In this document: positions 43,182-51,248 of the stretch, one piece after another | Layout: each line of letters begins with the position of its first letter | Position numbering within the stretch: position 1 is the stretch's first letter | Assembly: GCA_012839295.1 (NCBI GenBank) | Contig: DUNO01000068.1 | Location: forward strand, 1-64,000 | Length of the DNA stretch: 64,000 nt | Origin: Clostridiales bacterium | Lineage (GTDB): Bacteria > Bacillota > Clostridia > Lachnospirales > Lachnospiraceae | Direction of reading: 5' to 3' | The notes under the pieces: model-generated | Database searches by the model: none | Seen by the model: the letters and a program-made list of their open reading frames with translations, nothing else | What the model was told of the DNA's origin: nothing | Program-made: the position numbers and the translations under genes

Positions 43182-45395
43182 TTAATGTCCAAAGCCTTCT
43201 ATCTTCCACCCTGTCTGAGGTGATTCATAAACCATGCTGCAATCCCAAAACTGCTCCCCGTTGTTCATGGTTTGTTCCTTCTCATATTGAAGGTCCACAT
43301 AGACCCGGAAGGTTTTGGTGTCCTTATCCGGTTCTCCGACTGGTTCAACCTTTGACAGCTTTGCGGATTTCAGGTTAAAATTTGATTTTGTTGACCCCAT
43401 AACGGCATTTATAAAAGGCAGTTCGACCCCTTCATTGAATAGCTCCTCATCCCTCATATTGACGGATAAATTATCAAGCAGGGTTTTCTTCGACATACAG
43501 TATTTTGCAGTCACGGAATCTTCTTTATCCAAAGCCCTGAAATATTCTTCAATAATCTGTTCCGGCTCCAGCAAAGACAGTTTTTCTTCTTCAGCGCCCC
43601 TCTTGACTTTGTCCGCAAGCCAGCCATTAACGGTCTGTCCTGTCACTTCCTCAAAGCTGTTTCCTTTCAGGCTGCAGGCGTTAAAGGTACTGTGCCTCCC
43701 GGCACTGATGAAGGCTCCGATAATTTTACCTCCGCTTTTTACGGCAATTCCCCTGCAGTCCTGGATCGGATAAAACTTCTGGGGCAAGCTCTCATGGACT
43801 TTATAAATTTCAATGTCAAGGTCGGCGGTATTGGAATATGGGCTCATGTCAAGGCCGATATCCTTTGATAGCTCATTGTGATAGGCAAAATAATATGGAT
43901 TTGGTTGAAAGTCGGACAGGGTATTGATGTCGCCCAGCTTATTTTTCATCCCATTTATCTGGTAATCAAGGGTCCATCCATAGGCTTTGAACAATGCTGC
44001 GGCATCCCTGCCTGCTATGTCGAAGGTAATATCCGCATGCTCTAATAGTGAATCAACATAGCGTGCGAAATCTGTCCCTATGTCGGAAAGGCCGCCGTCT
44101 CTTCCGATATAGGCCTTCTCATAGAGAGTATCATAGTAAAGCTGGCAGCTGTATCCGCCGGTCCTATTTGACACTTCAATCTGGTACTGGTTCGTATGAT
44201 TGTTTTCCAGGTCATCCTTATAATCGGAGGCTTTGCTTTCCCTTATGCTCCTGTCAATGTATGACACTGCCTGGAGATCGGTTGTTTCAAAGATATCTGA
44301 GGATGCAAAGCCTTTATTTCCGGAAAGAAGTGAAATTTTTACTGTATCGTATTCTGTGGTATAAGCAGCTTCCGGGGTTACGGAAGAATCGGATGCCTCC
44401 CAAATTGGCGTATCACTTTGGCTGCCCGGGATATTTTGGTCAGCAGGGGTTATTTCTGTCTGTCTGCTGATGATAAGCACGAGGCTGACCGTGGCGACAA
44501 TTATGATCGCCATAACGCTTACCCAGAATCTGGGCTTTTTATAATGCAGCACATTTTTCACTCTTTCTTTTACGCCTGTTTCACCAAAGGCGAGGGGGCT
44601 TAGCAATCCGCTTCTCTTGACCGACAGCGCCAGCAGGGAGCTGGCATAATCACTCCGGACGTCAGAGGCATAGCCCTTCATGACGCTCTCATCCGCGGAT
44701 AACTCCATGTCCTTTACCATAAGCCCATAGGAAAGCCATACAAGGGGATTAAACCAATGCAGGGCTGTGACCAAAAAGGCCAGGGGCTTTATCAGATGAT
44801 CGCGGCGTCTGATATGGGCTTGCTCATGGGCCACGACATACTCCAGCTCATTTTCACCCAGCCCTGTAGGGACGTAGATCCTGATGCGGATAAAGCCCAG
44901 CACGAAGGGGGTTTTGATCAGATCCGTTTCATAAATATTGTCTTTGATACGGATCGCGGTCATGATCCGTCTTTTTAAATGCAGATAACTGATAATCCCA
45001 TAGAGCAGGAGCACAAGAACGCCAGCCAGCCAAAGTACGGCTCCAAGCTCCAGCAGGATTTGGATGGGATTTACGCTGCTTACGGGATTAACCGGAGGCA
45101 GGGAGGTTTCAATGGCGTTATTTACAGTCCTGTCAATGGCCGGAACCCCGCTGTTTATGGAGGGCTGTCCGGAATATACAATATCCTGGGGTATGGTCTG
45201 GGGCTGCACGGGAACGGCGCTTACCGGCAGTTGGATCGTAAAGGGGCAGATGAGGCGGAAAAACACCACAGCCCAAAGGGCGTAGGAATATATTTTCGGA
45301 GCCTTTTTAAGAGCCAGGCGGATCACTATGACGATCAGGGCAACATAGCCTGCGCTAATGCTCATATTTAGAATCTCAATAAACCATTTGCTCAT
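43182..45395 (-). CDS. M56 (BlaR1-like) membrane metalloprotease with a novel sensor region
   Basis: A 737-residue sensor-protease. Four N-terminal helices and a fifth near 290-312 flank the zinc-protease motif HEQAH (190-194) with the downstream DMELSADE glutamate. The outside region (about 320-737) is not a penicillin-binding domain: it has no SxxK/KTG set. Its last 130 residues (EQIIEEYFRALDKED onward) look like an NTF2-like or DUF4829-type domain. Its ATG overlaps the stop of the BlaI-type gene. The ligand and target are unknown; resistance to beta-lactams should not be assumed. Confidence 0.85.
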   Translation of the reverse strand: MSKWFIEILNMSISAGYVALIVIVIRLALKKAPKIYSYALWAVVFFRLICPFTIQLPVSAVPVQPQTIPQDIVYSGQPSINSGVPAIDRTVNNAIETSLPPVNPVSSVNPIQILLELGAVLWLAGVLVLLLYGIISYLHLKRRIMTAIRIKDNIYETDLIKTPFVLGFIRIRIYVPTGLGENELEYVVAHEQAHIRRRDHLIKPLAFLVTALHWFNPLVWLSYGLMVKDMELSADESVMKGYASDVRSDYASSLLALSVKRSGLLSPLAFGETGVKERVKNVLHYKKPRFWVSVMAIIIVATVSLVLIISRQTEITPADQNIPGSQSDTPIWEASDSSVTPEAAYTTEYDTVKISLLSGNKGFASSDIFETTDLQAVSYIDRSIRESKASDYKDDLENNHTNQYQIEVSNRTGGYSCQLYYDTLYEKAYIGRDGGLSDIGTDFARYVDSLLEHADITFDIAGRDAAALFKAYGWTLDYQINGMKNKLGDINTLSDFQPNPYYFAYHNELSKDIGLDMSPYSNTADLDIEIYKVHESLPQKFYPIQDCRGIAVKSGGKIIGAFISAGRHSTFNACSLKGNSFEEVTGQTVNGWLADKVKRGAEEEKLSLLEPEQIIEEYFRALDKEDSVTAKYCMSKKTLLDNLSVNMRDEELFNEGVELPFINAVMGSTKSNFNLKSAKLSKVEPVGEPDKDTKTFRVYVDLQYEKEQTMNNGEQFWDCSMVYESPQTGWKIEGFGH

Positions 45396-45751
45396 TTTGC
45401 CGCCTCCTCAATCATTTTCTTGATTTGTTCCGCCTCACTTTGTGTGAGCCTCTTGTTTTGTAAAAATGCAGCCACAAAGGAGGGCAATGAATTATCAAAA
45501 GCCTTTTCCAGCAGCTGCTCGCTCTCGTATCTTTGTACCTGGATGCGTTTGACAAGAGAAGTCACGACGGCATTTTCGTTCTTTAACACACCCCGCTCTG
45601 ACAGACGTTTAATAACCGAGTAGGTGGTGGATTTCTTCCAGCCAAATTCGCTTTGGCACAGCCTGACCAGCTCTGTCGAGTTGACCGGTTCTTTTTCCCA
45701 GACAATGGACATAAAGCGGTATTCGGCGTCAAATATTTTTAAGCTCTCCAT
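45392..45751 (-). CDS. BlaI/MecI/CopY family repressor
   Basis: Winged-helix repressor, normally cleaved when its partner M56 protease is activated. The protein has 119 residues. The DNA-binding domain is FRFMSIVWEKEPVNSTEL-like (about 8-70, with KKSTTYSVIKRLSERGVL) and the C-terminal dimerisation region contains the usual cleavage zone. The start at 45751 has AGGGG 7 bases upstream, supplied by an R1 repeat. A perfect 16-bp dyad at 45797-45838 is the obvious operator candidate. Confidence 0.92.
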   Translation of the reverse strand: MESLKIFDAEYRFMSIVWEKEPVNSTELVRLCQSEFGWKKSTTYSVIKRLSERGVLKNENAVVTSLVKRIQVQRYESEQLLEKAFDNSLPSFVAAFLQNKRLTQSEAEQIKKMIEEAAK

Positions 45752-45796
45752 TTTGATACCCCTGCCTTTCAATTTTTTTGGTGCCCTATTCTAAAA
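45752..45796 (-). repeat. R1 leader repeat, copy c (upstream of the blaI-like gene)
   Basis: The minus strand reads TTTTAGAATAGGGCACC, a run of A, then TTGAAAGGCAGGGGTATCAA and the ATG. It aligns with the 3' half of the copies before trmD and the YnbB-type gene. The upstream arm of the R1 hairpin is replaced here by the 16-bp dyad. Confidence 0.7.
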
Positions 45797-45838
45797 GTCG
45801 AATGCGTTAGACCTTATTATAAGTCTAACGCATTCGAC
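45797..45838. promoter_or_regulatory. Perfect 16-bp dyad between the ABC operon and the blaI-like gene
   Basis: GTCGAATGCGTTAGAC and its exact complement are separated by CTTATTATAA. Each arm is itself nearly symmetric (GTC...GAC). It could be a BlaI-family operator. It also begins 25 bp after the ABC operon's last stop and is followed on the minus strand by TTTTAGAA, so it could serve as that operon's terminator. Both are possible. Confidence 0.75.
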
Positions 45839-45863
45839 CTGCATTTGTCAAGAAGGAAGTTTA

Positions 45864-46640
45864 TCAAGACCCTGTGGATTTATAATGCCTCATTCCAACC
45901 CTCCATAGCAGGTAGCTGGGCAGCAGGAACAGGCAGCCCAGGACGGGAAGGAGCATGTACCACTGCCGGTCCGTCCTGCCGGTAAGGTACAGGAAGGGAT
46001 AGTACTGGAATAATGTATATGGAACCAGATAGGTACAAAAGCGGAATACGCCTTTTCCATAGACGTCCAGAGGATATTTTCCATATTCCCTTGCCCCGTC
46101 GGTTAATATATTCATAAACTCCAAGCCCTCTATCGTAAAAAAGCAGATGCTTGCATAGATCAGGAACAGGCAGCCAAAAACCACGCTTCCGCCCAGCACC
46201 ATCAGCAGCAATGTGACCGTCCTTTTCATATCCCATTGGACATCGGATTTTGTGATTCCATAGGCAAACATAACGAGAGCCTGGAGCATCCTCCCGATCC
46301 GGGTAAATTCCAGCTTTCCCGAAACCACCTGGAAAATACAGCTGCGCGGCCTAAGGAGCATACGGTCGAATTCACAATTACTGATTGTGCCTGCAAACAT
46401 ATCAAAGCCCCTCATGAACATCTCGGCAATGGAATAAGACATTAATATTATCCCGTAACACAGGACCACGTCACTAAGGCCGTATCCCTTCACCTCGTGA
46501 AAACGCTGGAGCAGGAAAAGAACTCCCAGAAACACATTAAAGGAAACCAGAAACTGTCCAATTGTCGTAAACAGGAAGGATAGCTTATACTGCATGGCTA
46601 TCTTTAAATGCATCACAAAAAACTTGAAATATAATCTCAT
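45864..46640 (-). CDS. ABC-2 exporter permease (PF06182 type), second subunit
   Basis: The 258-residue membrane protein has six predicted helices. Its sequence (LKIAMQYKLSFLFTTIGQFL near the start, SIAEMFMRGFDMFAG in the middle) is typical of the ABC-2 PF06182 permeases that act in pairs. The substrate is unknown; relatives move lipids, antibiotics or other hydrophobic compounds. GGAGG precedes the start, 10 bp after the first permease. Confidence 0.85.
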   Translation of the reverse strand: MRLYFKFFVMHLKIAMQYKLSFLFTTIGQFLVSFNVFLGVLFLLQRFHEVKGYGLSDVVLCYGIILMSYSIAEMFMRGFDMFAGTISNCEFDRMLLRPRSCIFQVVSGKLEFTRIGRMLQALVMFAYGITKSDVQWDMKRTVTLLLMVLGGSVVFGCLFLIYASICFFTIEGLEFMNILTDGAREYGKYPLDVYGKGVFRFCTYLVPYTLFQYYPFLYLTGRTDRQWYMLLPVLGCLFLLPSYLLWRVGMRHYKSTGS

Positions 46641-46650
46641 ACTACCTCCC

Positions 46651-47481
46651 TTATCCGCCTTGTATGACTACCCGCTTTAAAGCGGCAGCCGTCAGCCTTT
46701 TGCCAAGCCATACCAGGGCTATATACCAGAACAGCTGCAGTCCTGCCCTTGTATAGATTTCCATCCCGCTGATATCCCCCGAGTAGATCCTAAAAGGGAC
46801 GTTCTGCATGGAAGCAAAGGGAAGCAGCTCTATAAGCTGCCTGAACCCCTCCGGTAAAAAAGGCAGGGGAACCACGGAACCGGATAAAAATTCTACCATT
46901 GATATGGCAACCATCCTGATGCCCACCGGTGAATAGGTATAAAATGTGGCAATGTACACCAGCATACAAAAAGCCACTACAACCAGGAAGCCAAGGAGGC
47001 CTGTAATAAGAAACCATAATCCGGCCTTTGGGCTTGCCGGCAATCTCATCCCATAGGGTGCAGGTAAAAAGGCGGCAACAATAAGGATGGGCAAACATCG
47101 GAGGACCGCTTTTGATAACCGATTTGCCATACTTCTAAAAAACCACATAACATAGAGGTCTGTGGGTCTGCATAATTCATACGCAATCCCGCCGTCCGTG
47201 ATGGTATGGAAGATATCATTTTCTAAAAACCAGGTCATGAACAAGGCCAGTAATGCCTGCTGCAGCCAGATATAGGAGGACAGCGCCTCCCTTGTCATAG
47301 GAAAGGCTCCTGGATTCACCTCATAAAATGCCCGGAATACCAATATCTCCATGAACCCCCAGGCAAACTGTGTAATGACTCCCGCAAAGGCAGCCGCCCT
47401 GTATTGTAATCCGGCCAGAAAACGCATCCGAAAGAAGGACATGTATTTCTGGTACCGGAAAATACCGTTTATCTTGCCCAT
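46651..47481 (-). CDS. ABC-2 exporter permease (PF06182 type), first subunit
   Basis: The 276-residue membrane protein has six helices and family features such as RYQKYMSFFRMRFLAGLQYR near the start, GGIAYELCRPTDLYVMWFFR and the C-terminal LVWLGKRLTAAALKRV. It is a paralogue-like partner of the next gene. The start at 47481 is chosen because AAAGGAG lies 7 bases upstream; a longer frame overlaps the ATPase gene. It forms an exporter with the ATPase and the second permease. Confidence 0.85.
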   Translation of the reverse strand: MGKINGIFRYQKYMSFFRMRFLAGLQYRAAAFAGVITQFAWGFMEILVFRAFYEVNPGAFPMTREALSSYIWLQQALLALFMTWFLENDIFHTITDGGIAYELCRPTDLYVMWFFRSMANRLSKAVLRCLPILIVAAFLPAPYGMRLPASPKAGLWFLITGLLGFLVVVAFCMLVYIATFYTYSPVGIRMVAISMVEFLSGSVVPLPFLPEGFRQLIELLPFASMQNVPFRIYSGDISGMEIYTRAGLQLFWYIALVWLGKRLTAAALKRVVIQGG

Positions 47482-47527
47482 ATAATCTCTCCTTTCTAAG
47501 GATAATGAACAAAACTTAATACCACCC

Positions 47528-48502
47528 TCAAATCTGATACTGTTGGTATAAATTAGCCACAATCTTATCTATGGATGCACTTTCTACGGAGAGATCCCTG
47601 ACCTCTACCTGGCTGGATATATGGGCAATCGCATCCGATACGCCCAGCTTGTCCGGATTGATCTCAAAGGACGCAATCTGGTTGCTGGAGGAGCAAAGCT
47701 CCATCCCGTCACAGGGTATAATGTGCTTTCCCCTATATTCCACTGTCAGTTTCTTAGTGGCGGAAAAGCGCTTTCGGATATGCTCCAGACTGCCATCCAT
47801 CAGGATTTTTCCTTTTCCGATCAGGATAATCCGCTTTGTCAGGGTCTCAATATCCTGCATATCATGGGTGGTCAGTATGACGGTTGTCTTATGCTTCCGG
47901 TTCTGTTCCAGGATAAAATCCCTTACTGCGATTTTGGAAACCGCATCAAGGCCTATGGTGGGCTCATCAAGGAATAATATCTTCGGACTGTGAAGCAGGG
48001 AGGCTGCTATCTCGCAACGCATCCTCTGCCCGAGGGAAAGCTGCCTGGCGGGTGTCCTGACCAGCTCCTCAAGCTTAAGTAAGGTAACCAGCTCCTCCAG
48101 GTTACTGTCATAAAGCCTCCTGGGAACCCGGTAGATATCCCTAAGAAGCTCAAAGGAATCAATTACCGGGACATCCCACCAGAGCTGTGACCTCTGTCCG
48201 AATACAACCCCGATTTCATTTACATGTGCTGTTCTTTCCTTCCATGGGATCCGCCCATTGATGCTGCAGGTTCCACGGTCAGGTGTCAGTATTCCGCTTA
48301 ACACCTTGATCGTGCTGCTCTTACCCGCGCCATTGGGACCGATATACCCGACCATCTCCCCATCCTCAATCCGAAAGGAGATATCATCGAGGGCTTTGAT
48401 GCATTCATACTGCCTGTGAAAAAGCGCCTTGAATGCTTCAGAAAATCCGGCACCTCGCCGGCTGACCTGAAAGGTCTTTGAGATGTGTTGGACCTCAATC
48501 AT
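47528..48502 (-). CDS. ABC exporter ATPase
   Basis: The 324-residue ATPase has Walker A GPNGAGKS (55-62), the Q-loop VFGQRSQLWWD, signature LSLGQRMRCEIA, Walker B ILFLDEPTIGLD and the H-loop TTHDMQD. The C-terminal extension of about 90 residues is typical of ATPases paired with PF06182 permeases. The start at 48502 has AGGAGG 7 bases upstream. It is the first gene of the three-gene exporter operon. Confidence 0.93.
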   Translation of the reverse strand: MIEVQHISKTFQVSRRGAGFSEAFKALFHRQYECIKALDDISFRIEDGEMVGYIGPNGAGKSSTIKVLSGILTPDRGTCSINGRIPWKERTAHVNEIGVVFGQRSQLWWDVPVIDSFELLRDIYRVPRRLYDSNLEELVTLLKLEELVRTPARQLSLGQRMRCEIAASLLHSPKILFLDEPTIGLDAVSKIAVRDFILEQNRKHKTTVILTTHDMQDIETLTKRIILIGKGKILMDGSLEHIRKRFSATKKLTVEYRGKHIIPCDGMELCSSSNQIASFEINPDKLGVSDAIAHISSQVEVRDLSVESASIDKIVANLYQQYQI

Positions 48503-48565
48503 ATGAATTTCCTCCTGGTAGTAATATTTTTTCAAATATCTTGCCAAGCGACGGCGTACCGCTAT

Positions 48566-48646
48566 GGGTACACTTTTTTCCTTGGATTTTGCCAAGAAAA
48601 CCCGTGGTAAATATTTACGCTGTTCCAGCGGAAATATAGTGTACCC
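48566..48646. repeat. MITE-like inverted-repeat element before the ABC operon
   Basis: Terminal inverted repeats GGGTACACT (48566-48574) and AGTGTACCC (48638-48646), extended by imperfect TTTTTCC/GGAAATA, enclose 63 bp. That interior contains two smaller hairpins (CTTGG/CCAAG and GCTG-TTCC-AGC). No ORF is inside. Size and layout suggest a MITE remnant or a structured leader. Confidence 0.55.
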
Positions 48647-48680
48647 CTTTTTGTATGAATAGTCAATCTGAAAATCTGAA

Positions 48681-48726
48681 ATAAGGGCTTCAGAAATGCC
48701 ATACCTGGCATCCCTGAAGCCCTTAT
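48681..48726 (-). terminator. Terminator after oadA
   Basis: A long stem (ATAAGGGCTTCAG/CTGAAGCCCTTAT, 13 bp perfect) with inner pairing ATGCC/GGCAT, 32 bp past the oadA stop. The minus-strand tail is TTCAG, so the T-run is weak, but the stem is very stable. Confidence 0.75.
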
Positions 48727-48757
48727 AAATAATCTGATTATTCTTTTTTATCGGTGC

Positions 48758-50170
48758 TTATACCGGATAAGCCTTGTTTTCTTTGTCAGCAGCCGTCACA
48801 TCAACGCCAGTCTGCTGAGCCTGGCGGTATTTGAAGAAATCAATTGCCACCTGAGGGAACAATGCATAGGACAGTACATCCTCATCCTGCTGCTTCCACT
48901 GGGTGATCTCCGCCTCGATCTTATGAAGCTCGGGCTCCAGTAAATCTGCGGGACGGCAGGTAATCGGCTCTTTGTCTCCGATAACCTTTTTCTGGACCTC
49001 TTTATTAAAGGGCTTTACTGTCTGGCCATATTCACCGGCAAGCAAGGCCTTTGTTTCCTTGGTTACCATCTTATAGCGCTCTCCTGCCAATACATTCAAG
49101 ACAGCCTGTGTACCTACGATCTGGCTGGACGGAGTAACTAACGGCGGCTCACCGAAATCCTTACGAACCCTGGGAACTTCCTTTAATACCTCGTAGTACT
49201 TATCCTCCTGCTTTGCTTCCTTTAGCTGGGATACGAGGTTGGATAACATGCCGCCTGGTACCTGGTACAGCAGCGTCTTAATATCAACACCCATAACCTT
49301 AGGATTCAGCAGTCCGCTTTCCAATGCCTTGTCACGGATCGGACGGAAATAATCTGCGATCTCTGCCAGAAGGTTCTGGTCATAGCCGGTATCATACGGA
49401 GTACCCTTAAAGGTCTCAACCATAACCTCTGTTGCAGGCTGGCTGGTACCCATGGCAAAGGGTGACATAGCCGTATCGATAATATCACAGCCCGCTTCTA
49501 CGGATTTTAAGTATGTCATGCCGCCCACACCGCTGGTGTAATGGGTATGCATATCAATGGGAATGCTCACGGCACCCTTTAAAGCACTGACCAGCTTAGT
49601 AGCCTCAAAGGGAACCAGCAGACCTGCCATATCCTTAATACAGATAGAGGAAGCCCCCATCTCTTCAATCCTCTTAGCCATGGATATATAATAATCTTCT
49701 GTATACGCATCACCAAGGGTATAGGAAATAGCGATCTGAGCATGGCCCTTTTCCTTATTGGTAGCCTTTACTGCGCATTCCAGGTTACGGATATCATTTA
49801 ACGCATCAAAGATACGGATGATATCAATACCATTTGCAATTGATTTCTGGACAAAATACTCAACTACATCGTCCGCATAATGACGGTAGCCGAGGATGTT
49901 CTGCCCACGGAATAACATCTGCAGTTTGGTGTTCTTAAAGCTTTTTCTGAATTTTCTTAATCTTTCCCAAGGATCTTCCTTCAGGAAACGTAAGGATGCG
50001 TCAAAGGTTGCGCCACCCCAACACTCTACGGCATGATATCCTACTTTATCCATTGTCTCAAGAATAGGAAGCATCTCTTCCGTTGTCATTCTTGTTGCAA
50101 TCAGGGATTGGTGGGCATCACGTAATATGGTTTCGGTTATCTTAACCGGTCTTTTTACTTGTTCTGCCAT
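48758..50170 (-). CDS. oadA: Oxaloacetate decarboxylase alpha / transcarboxylase 5S-type subunit
   Basis: Carboxyltransferase that moves CO2 between oxaloacetate (or pyruvate) and biotin. The 470-residue protein has the TIM barrel with metal-site D18 in RDAHQS, the carboxylated-lysine motif SSICIKDMAG and the metal-binding His pair in DMHTHYTSG, then the conserved C-terminal domain. Unlike full OadA it has no biotin domain; that is the next separate gene. AGGAGG precedes the ATG. Whether it runs as decarboxylase or transcarboxylase depends on its partners. Confidence 0.9.
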   Translation of the reverse strand: MAEQVKRPVKITETILRDAHQSLIATRMTTEEMLPILETMDKVGYHAVECWGGATFDASLRFLKEDPWERLRKFRKSFKNTKLQMLFRGQNILGYRHYADDVVEYFVQKSIANGIDIIRIFDALNDIRNLECAVKATNKEKGHAQIAISYTLGDAYTEDYYISMAKRIEEMGASSICIKDMAGLLVPFEATKLVSALKGAVSIPIDMHTHYTSGVGGMTYLKSVEAGCDIIDTAMSPFAMGTSQPATEVMVETFKGTPYDTGYDQNLLAEIADYFRPIRDKALESGLLNPKVMGVDIKTLLYQVPGGMLSNLVSQLKEAKQEDKYYEVLKEVPRVRKDFGEPPLVTPSSQIVGTQAVLNVLAGERYKMVTKETKALLAGEYGQTVKPFNKEVQKKVIGDKEPITCRPADLLEPELHKIEAEITQWKQQDEDVLSYALFPQVAIDFFKYRQAQQTGVDVTAADKENKAYPV

Positions 50171-50198
50171 TACTCTACCTCCTGTGAGCTGAAAGTTA

Positions 50199-50600
50199 CT
50201 AGTTTAATGTAGCAAGTAAGGCACCCGCATCAACAGATTGCCCTGCTGTAACATTGATGCTTGCTACGGTACCGTCCTGGGGAGCAACAATTTCATTTTC
50301 CATCTTCATCGCTTCCAGAATCAGGATGACATCACCCTTCTTTAAGGTCTGTCCGATCGAAGCCTTTACGGATACGATCTTTCCAGGCATAGGGGAGCTT
50401 ACCTTAAAGCTTCCTTCTGCGCCGCCTGCTGCTGGAGCCGGTGCGGCTTCTTTTTTCTCAGCAGCTGGTGCGGGGGCTGCAGGAGCTGGCGCGGGAGCCG
50501 CTGCCCTTGGAGCCGGTGCGGCAGCAGGAGCTGCTGCAACTCCCTCTTCTACGGATACATTATAGGTATTACCATTCACTGTAATTGTATAATATTTCAT
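50199..50600 (-). CDS. Biotin carboxyl carrier protein (1.3S-type)
   Basis: The 133-residue protein carries biotin between the two carboxyltransferase sites. It has a short N-terminal segment, an Ala/Pro/Glu-rich flexible linker at about 25-62 and a biotinyl domain with the modified lysine K99 in EAMKMENE. The linker is typical of transcarboxylase 1.3S and glutaconyl/methylmalonyl-CoA decarboxylase gamma subunits. AGGAGG lies 9 bases upstream. It lies 28 bp before oadA. Confidence 0.94.
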   Translation of the reverse strand: MKYYTITVNGNTYNVSVEEGVAAAPAAAPAPRAAAPAPAPAAPAPAAEKKEAAPAPAAGGAEGSFKVSSPMPGKIVSVKASIGQTLKKGDVILILEAMKMENEIVAPQDGTVASINVTAGQSVDAGALLATLN

Positions 50601-50636
50601 TTATGAAATCCTCCTTATTTAATATGCATTAAGATG

Positions 50637-50769
50637 CATTTTGCGCTCAGGTGCATTATGCACTGGGTACATCTTGCACGGAGTGCGTTGCACCCTCCGG
50701 TGCTGTCTTCACGCAGGATGAAGCCCGCCCCGGAACAAATTGTGGGCAAGCTGCCTGCTTTCACAATAG
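50637..50769 (-). repeat. Hairpin array between the OadG-like and biotin carrier genes
   Basis: At least five small inverted repeats follow in about 130 bp: ATGCAT-TAAG-ATGCAT (from 50624), GTGCA-TTA-TGCAC, GCAC-GGA-GTGC, GCAC-CCTCCG-GTGC, CTTC...GAAG and ATTGTG...CACAAT. The repeated TGCAC/GTGCA word suggests expansion of one hairpin. It lies inside an operon, so it could stabilise or separate parts of the message. Confidence 0.55.
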
Positions 50770-51141
50770 TTATGCATTCATCCATTTCTTATTGTTCACT
50801 CTGCGGATGGAGCGTACCACAAATCCATCCTTCGGAACGGCATCACCCATCGAGGCATAGATTGCTGCCGTGATAACCGCCACCAGCTCACAATCACTGG
50901 CTAATTCCACTTCTTCACTTTTTTCAATCTGGGCAATCGTATTGGCTACGGCATTGCTCGCGGGAGACGGTGCTTCCGTGGGATCATCCTTTAAATTTGG
51001 CTTGATATTAACAAAATAGGTGATTAACATCAATAAAACTACGACTGCTAAAACTACAACTGCACCAAACAATGTATTTAAAGTAATATAACTGCTTAAA
51101 CCACCTGAGAGCATTGCTTGGCTGACTAATATGCTTCCCAT
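50770..51141 (-). CDS. OadG-like sodium pump decarboxylase gamma subunit
   Basis: The 123-residue protein has one strong membrane helix (about 27-48, AVVVLAVVVLLMLITYFVN), a polar linker (NLKDDPTEAPSPASNAVAN) and a C-terminal cytosolic part (ELVAVITAAIYASMG) as in OadG proteins. OadG anchors the alpha subunit to the membrane pump OadB, but no oadB is in this locus. The start at 51141 abuts an R2 repeat. It lies between the carboxyltransferase and biotin carrier genes. Confidence 0.82.
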   Translation of the reverse strand: MGSILVSQAMLSGGLSSYITLNTLFGAVVVLAVVVLLMLITYFVNIKPNLKDDPTEAPSPASNAVANTIAQIEKSEEVELASDCELVAVITAAIYASMGDAVPKDGFVVRSIRRVNNKKWMNA

Positions 51142-51213
51142 AATTATGTCCATGCCCTTCATACAGCACAAATTTCTATAAAGGTGCTAGCATGGATCCG
51201 GTCCCCCCTTCGT
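51142..51213 (-). repeat. R2 leader repeat, copy b (upstream of the OadG-like gene)
   Basis: The minus strand begins ACGAAGGGGGGACCGGATCC, continues ATGCTAGCACC and ends GGGCATGGACATAATT at the ATG. CCATGC pairs with GCATGG and, inside it, AGCAC pairs with GTGCT. The first 20 bp are nearly identical to copy a at 35603-35534. Confidence 0.8.
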
Positions 51214-51248
51214 TCATTAATTTTATTTTTTCCAACTTGTCACCTCAT

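Noticed and set aside
43182-45751. Beta-lactam resistance operon (blaI-blaR1)
   Set aside because: The M56 protein has no penicillin-binding domain and there is no beta-lactamase or PBP gene next to it; only the regulator-protease type is supported.
50637-50769. CRISPR-like array
   Set aside because: The repeats are small imperfect hairpins of different lengths with no constant repeat-spacer structure and no cas genes.
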